17,216 bases of DNA from an uncultured Nostocoides sp. (GTDB lineage: Bacteria > Actinomycetota > Actinomycetes > Actinomycetales > Dermatophilaceae), in NCBI GenBank assembly GCA_936931335.1, contig CAKZIH010000178.1, forward strand, positions 1 to 17,216, written 5' to 3'. Within the stretch, counting starts at the first letter, position 1. Each line of letters opens with the position of its first letter. The notes under the pieces are model-generated. The model saw only the letters and a program-made list of their open reading frames with translations, was not told where the DNA came from and did not search any database. Position numbers and translations under genes: made by a program. Of the stretch, positions 14,676-17,216 are shown piece by piece.

Positions 14676-15598
14676 TTCACCGAACCCTGCGTCATACCGC
14701 CGATGAGATAGCGCTGGAAGCCCAGGTAGAGCAGCACCACCGGAGCGGACGCGAGCAGCGCGCCCGCGGCGAACTGCCCGAAGAGCCGGTTCTTCTCGTT
14801 ACCGATCTGCATGCTGTACAAGCCCACGCCGAGGGTCTGGCTGTCCACATCCTGCAAGAAGATGCTGGCCAACAGGAACTCGCTGAAGAGGCCCACGAAG
14901 CTCAGCATGAAGACAGTCACCAGGATCGGCATGGCCAAGCGCAGGGTCATCGTGAAGAAGATCCGGGCGTGGCTGGCGCCATCGACCTTGGCCGCCTCGT
15001 CGAGCTCGCGCGGGACCGTGTCGAAGTAGCCCTTGAGCAGCCAGACATTGGCCCCCATCGCCCCGCCGAGGTAACACAGGATGAGCGCCCAGATCGAGTT
15101 CAGCCCCAGGGCCGGCACGAAGTCGCCGAAGCGGGCGAAGGTCAGATAGAGCGCGGTGAAGGTGAGGATGGCGGGGAACATCTGCAACAAGAGCAGTGCC
15201 AACAGGCCGGGCTGGCGGCCGCGGAACCGCATCCGGGAGAAGGCGTAGGCGGCGCTGGCGCCGATGAAGACCGAGCCCAGCGAACCCACCAGGCAGATGA
15301 TCATTGAGTTGCGATACCAGCGCAGATAGGGCCGCGAGCTGTCGCTGAAGAGGGTGTCGAAGTTGGCGAACGAGATCGCGTTCGGCAGCAGCGAACTGGT
15401 CTGCAGGGAACCCGCCGGGTTGAGCGCGGCGGAGATCAGGAAGACGATCGGGAAGAGCGCCCAGATCAGGGCCAGGATGCCCAGCAGATGGCGCCACCAG
15501 ACCCCTCCCCCGGCGCGGCGCGGTGCCCGCGCCGGCGCGGTCTCGGGCCGCTCCTGCGCGACCCCGATGGCGATGGCATCTCCTGCATGCGTGGACAT
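14672..15598 (-). CDS. malG: Maltose/maltodextrin ABC transporter permease MalG
   Basis: A 308-residue inner membrane permease. After an N-terminal cytoplasmic stretch of about 35 residues come six membrane helices: about 36-58, 98-120, 130-155, 165-185, 222-250 and 275-296. The ATPase-contacting EAA loop, ELDEAAKVDGASHARIFFTM, is at about 198-217, followed by LRLAMP. The C-terminal ending YLIGGMTQGSVK has the G-G-x-T-x-G-A/S-V-K signature of MalG proteins. The ATG at 15598 is one base after the malF stop (TGATATG) with AGAGGTGA just upstream, so the two permease genes are coupled. Together with MalF it would form the membrane channel. Paralogous permeases for other alpha-glucosides look similar, so the substrate is inferred from the linked amylase and regulator. 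Confidence 0.93.
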   Translation of the reverse strand: MSTHAGDAIAIGVAQERPETAPARAPRRAGGGVWWRHLLGILALIWALFPIVFLISAALNPAGSLQTSSLLPNAISFANFDTLFSDSSRPYLRWYRNSMIICLVGSLGSVFIGASAAYAFSRMRFRGRQPGLLALLLLQMFPAILTFTALYLTFARFGDFVPALGLNSIWALILCYLGGAMGANVWLLKGYFDTVPRELDEAAKVDGASHARIFFTMTLRLAMPILVTVFMLSFVGLFSEFLLASIFLQDVDSQTLGVGLYSMQIGNEKNRLFGQFAAGALLASAPVVLLYLGFQRYLIGGMTQGSVK

Positions 15599-15599
15599 A

Positions 15600-17192
15600 T
15601 CAGTTCACCTCTTCCAGCGAGCGCGTCCGGCGGAAACCGGAGTAGCTCAGCAAAGCGACGATGACGAAGATGAAGATGCAGACCGCCGAGGCCAGACCGA
15701 TATTCGGGCTGGTGCCGGAGAAGGCGATCCGGAAGGCATAGGTGATCAGCAGGTCGGTCTGGCCCAGGCTGGTGTCATTGCCCTCGAAGGGCCCGCCCTG
15801 GGTCAGCAGATAGATCAGGCTGAAGTTGTTGAAGTTGAAGGCAAAGGACGCGATGAGTAGCGGCCCGACGGCGACCATCAGCAGCGGCATGATGATCGAG
15901 CGCAGGGTCCGGAAAGGGCTGGCGCCGTCGATCCGCGCGGCCTCGCGGACATCGCCCGGGATGGACTGCAGCGCCCCTGTGCAGACGATGAACATATAGG
16001 GGAAGCCGAGCCACAGGTTGGCGATCAGGATCGCCGCCTTGGCGGCCCAGGCATCCCCGAGCCAGTCGACGTTGAGGTGGGTCAGCGAGTTCACCAGGCC
16101 GAAGTCCTGATTGAACATCGAGGCCCAGACCAGCGCCGTGACGAATCCCGGTATGGCGTACGGCAGGATCAACAGCGAGCGATAGAGGCCCTTGCCCTTG
16201 AGCCGGTCGTCATTGAAGAGCAGGGCGAGCAACATCCCGAGAATGAAGGTGGAGATCACCGAGAGCGCGGCGAAGGCAATATTCCACAGGAAGATCTTGA
16301 GGAAGCCGGCGCGGATCGTCTCATTGCCCAGGAGCGTCTTGTAGTTCTTGAGCCCGACATTCTCCTTCCACCCGGTGGCCAGGGTGCCGGAGCCGTCCTC
16401 GGCGGTCCAATAGGCATTCTTCGGCTTGTAGACCGTGCCCTTGACGGTGTCGGTGAGGGTGTCCGCGGCCGCGTCGTATTTCAGCGTCGGCGCCCCCTGG
16501 AAAGCGGCGCTCAGACCCACCGACTTGATGCCGGCGGTGTCGGATACCGGGACCGCGAAGGCCTTGAGGTCGGTGCTGCGCTGATTGGCCTGGCGCGCAT
16601 TGAGCACGGTGTAACCGGGGGCCTTGGTGATCTTGCCGGTCGAGGTCTTCTCCACCCCATCTGGACCCAGGTCGCTGAGCCCGTCCTTGGTGCCGAGGAA
16701 GGTCTTGCCCTCGGCGTCGGTGAGCAGGAAGGCCAGGTCGCCGGTGGCCACGTCCGCCCCCTCGGGCACGGCGATCGACAACTTGTAGCGCTCGCTGCCC
16801 TTGACCTCCTTGACCGACTGGGCGATCGACTGATCGGTCGCCTCCTCCTTGGTCAGGACGTGACCCTGCCCGTAGTTGGTGAAGGAGGTGGCGACCGTAT
16901 AGACGATGGGCCAGATCTGCAGGGTGACCAGCAAGATCAAACCCGGCAAGAGGTACTTCATCGGCACGGCCCGGCGCGTGGAATACACCGCGAGCACGCA
17001 CATGACGAGGAATGCGGCGAGCACGACATACAGCCAGTTGCGGTCGTCGGAGCTCAGGATGCGCTGGATCAGATAGACCCCGGCGGCCACGGCCAGGGCG
17101 ATCAGCACCCACTTCGTGACGAGCGCCCAGACGGGCGTGCTGTCTCGCCCGGGCCGAGCGGGCTTGAGGGTCTGCGGTGCGGCGGTAGCCAT
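15600..17192 (-). CDS. malF: Maltose/maltodextrin ABC transporter permease MalF
   Basis: A 530-residue permease with the long architecture of MalF. Three N-terminal helices (about 28-44, 53-70 and 80-103) are followed by a large extracytoplasmic domain (about 104-295), the equivalent of the P2 loop that contacts the binding protein. The core helices follow from about 298. The EAA loop GDVREAARIDGASPFRTLRS is at about 413-432, then IIMPLLMVAVGP. The ATG at 17192 has a Shine-Dalgarno, GGAGA, seven to eight bases upstream. The 190-residue loop distinguishes it from the shorter generic sugar permeases and supports a maltose/maltodextrin assignment. It is the first gene of the operon within the window. 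A binding-protein gene (malE) is expected upstream, past the right edge. Confidence 0.93.
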   Translation of the reverse strand: MATAAPQTLKPARPGRDSTPVWALVTKWVLIALAVAAGVYLIQRILSSDDRNWLYVVLAAFLVMCVLAVYSTRRAVPMKYLLPGLILLVTLQIWPIVYTVATSFTNYGQGHVLTKEEATDQSIAQSVKEVKGSERYKLSIAVPEGADVATGDLAFLLTDAEGKTFLGTKDGLSDLGPDGVEKTSTGKITKAPGYTVLNARQANQRSTDLKAFAVPVSDTAGIKSVGLSAAFQGAPTLKYDAAADTLTDTVKGTVYKPKNAYWTAEDGSGTLATGWKENVGLKNYKTLLGNETIRAGFLKIFLWNIAFAALSVISTFILGMLLALLFNDDRLKGKGLYRSLLILPYAIPGFVTALVWASMFNQDFGLVNSLTHLNVDWLGDAWAAKAAILIANLWLGFPYMFIVCTGALQSIPGDVREAARIDGASPFRTLRSIIMPLLMVAVGPLLIASFAFNFNNFSLIYLLTQGGPFEGNDTSLGQTDLLITYAFRIAFSGTSPNIGLASAVCIFIFVIVALLSYSGFRRTRSLEEVN

Positions 17193-17216
17193 TACGGATC
17201 TCCAGAAGGGTTACGA
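17193..17216 (-). promoter_or_regulatory. Ribosome-binding site of malF and window edge
   Basis: On the minus strand the last 24 bases contain CTGGAGA followed by TCCGTA and the malF ATG, a good Shine-Dalgarno that supports the chosen start. A TAA at 17213-17211 could be the stop of the upstream gene (expected malE), but only one codon before it is visible, so this cannot be confirmed. Confidence 0.6.

Noticed and set aside
17211..17216. Last codon and stop of malE at the right edge
   Set aside because: A TAA is present in a plausible place, but only one codon of upstream frame is visible, so there is no evidence for a gene.

Overview
This is a GC-rich actinobacterial chromosomal window, probably from Micrococcales judging by gene content and codon style; I cannot name the genus. 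It begins at a contig edge: bases 1-16 are an exact copy of the 3' end of an Illumina sequencing adapter, so this is a draft assembly and nothing should be read from the first 16 bases. It contains 13 recognisable intact or nearly intact protein genes, one 3' gene fragment and one badly damaged pseudogene. No RNA gene, insertion sequence, CRISPR array or phage gene is visible.

Layout. (1) 17-96: the last codons of an unidentified gene. (2) 180-4387, plus strand: a tight four-gene operon encoding a PaaK/F390-synthetase-like adenylate-forming enzyme, a small protein probably of alpha-beta-barrel monooxygenase fold, a YghO/BcerS-like GNAT acetyltransferase and an Acg-type nitroreductase. Two of its three junctions are ATGA overlaps. 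It reads like an uncharacterised small-molecule pathway. (3) 4510-5502, plus: gpsA, glycerol-3-phosphate dehydrogenase. (4) 9944-5537, minus: a receptor-like Ser/Thr kinase with a polytopic membrane C-terminus, a ThrE-type amino-acid exporter and a YihY/BrkB membrane protein, joined by two GTGA overlaps. Upstream are four RTCAC repeats at an exact 9-bp period that resemble MtrA boxes. (5) 10484-10056, minus: a two-CBS-domain protein. (6) 10632-11767, plus: a MalY/PatB-type C-S lyase pseudogene with two nonsense codons and three frameshifts. (7) 17192-11794, minus: malF, malG, a cytoplasmic GH13 amylase and a LacI-family regulator.

How the parts work together. The 3' operon imports maltodextrin-like sugars (MalF/MalG), hydrolyses them inside the cell (GH13) and senses them (LacI). 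No binding protein or ATPase lies in the window; the binding-protein gene is expected just beyond the right edge, and the ATPase may be encoded elsewhere, as with MsiK in other actinobacteria. The kinase operon may link envelope sensing to export. The kinase and CBS genes share an identical TACCGT-N6-ATG start, which suggests leaderless transcripts. A strong 40-nt hairpin separates the pseudogene from the lacI-type gene and holds both stop codons in its stem.
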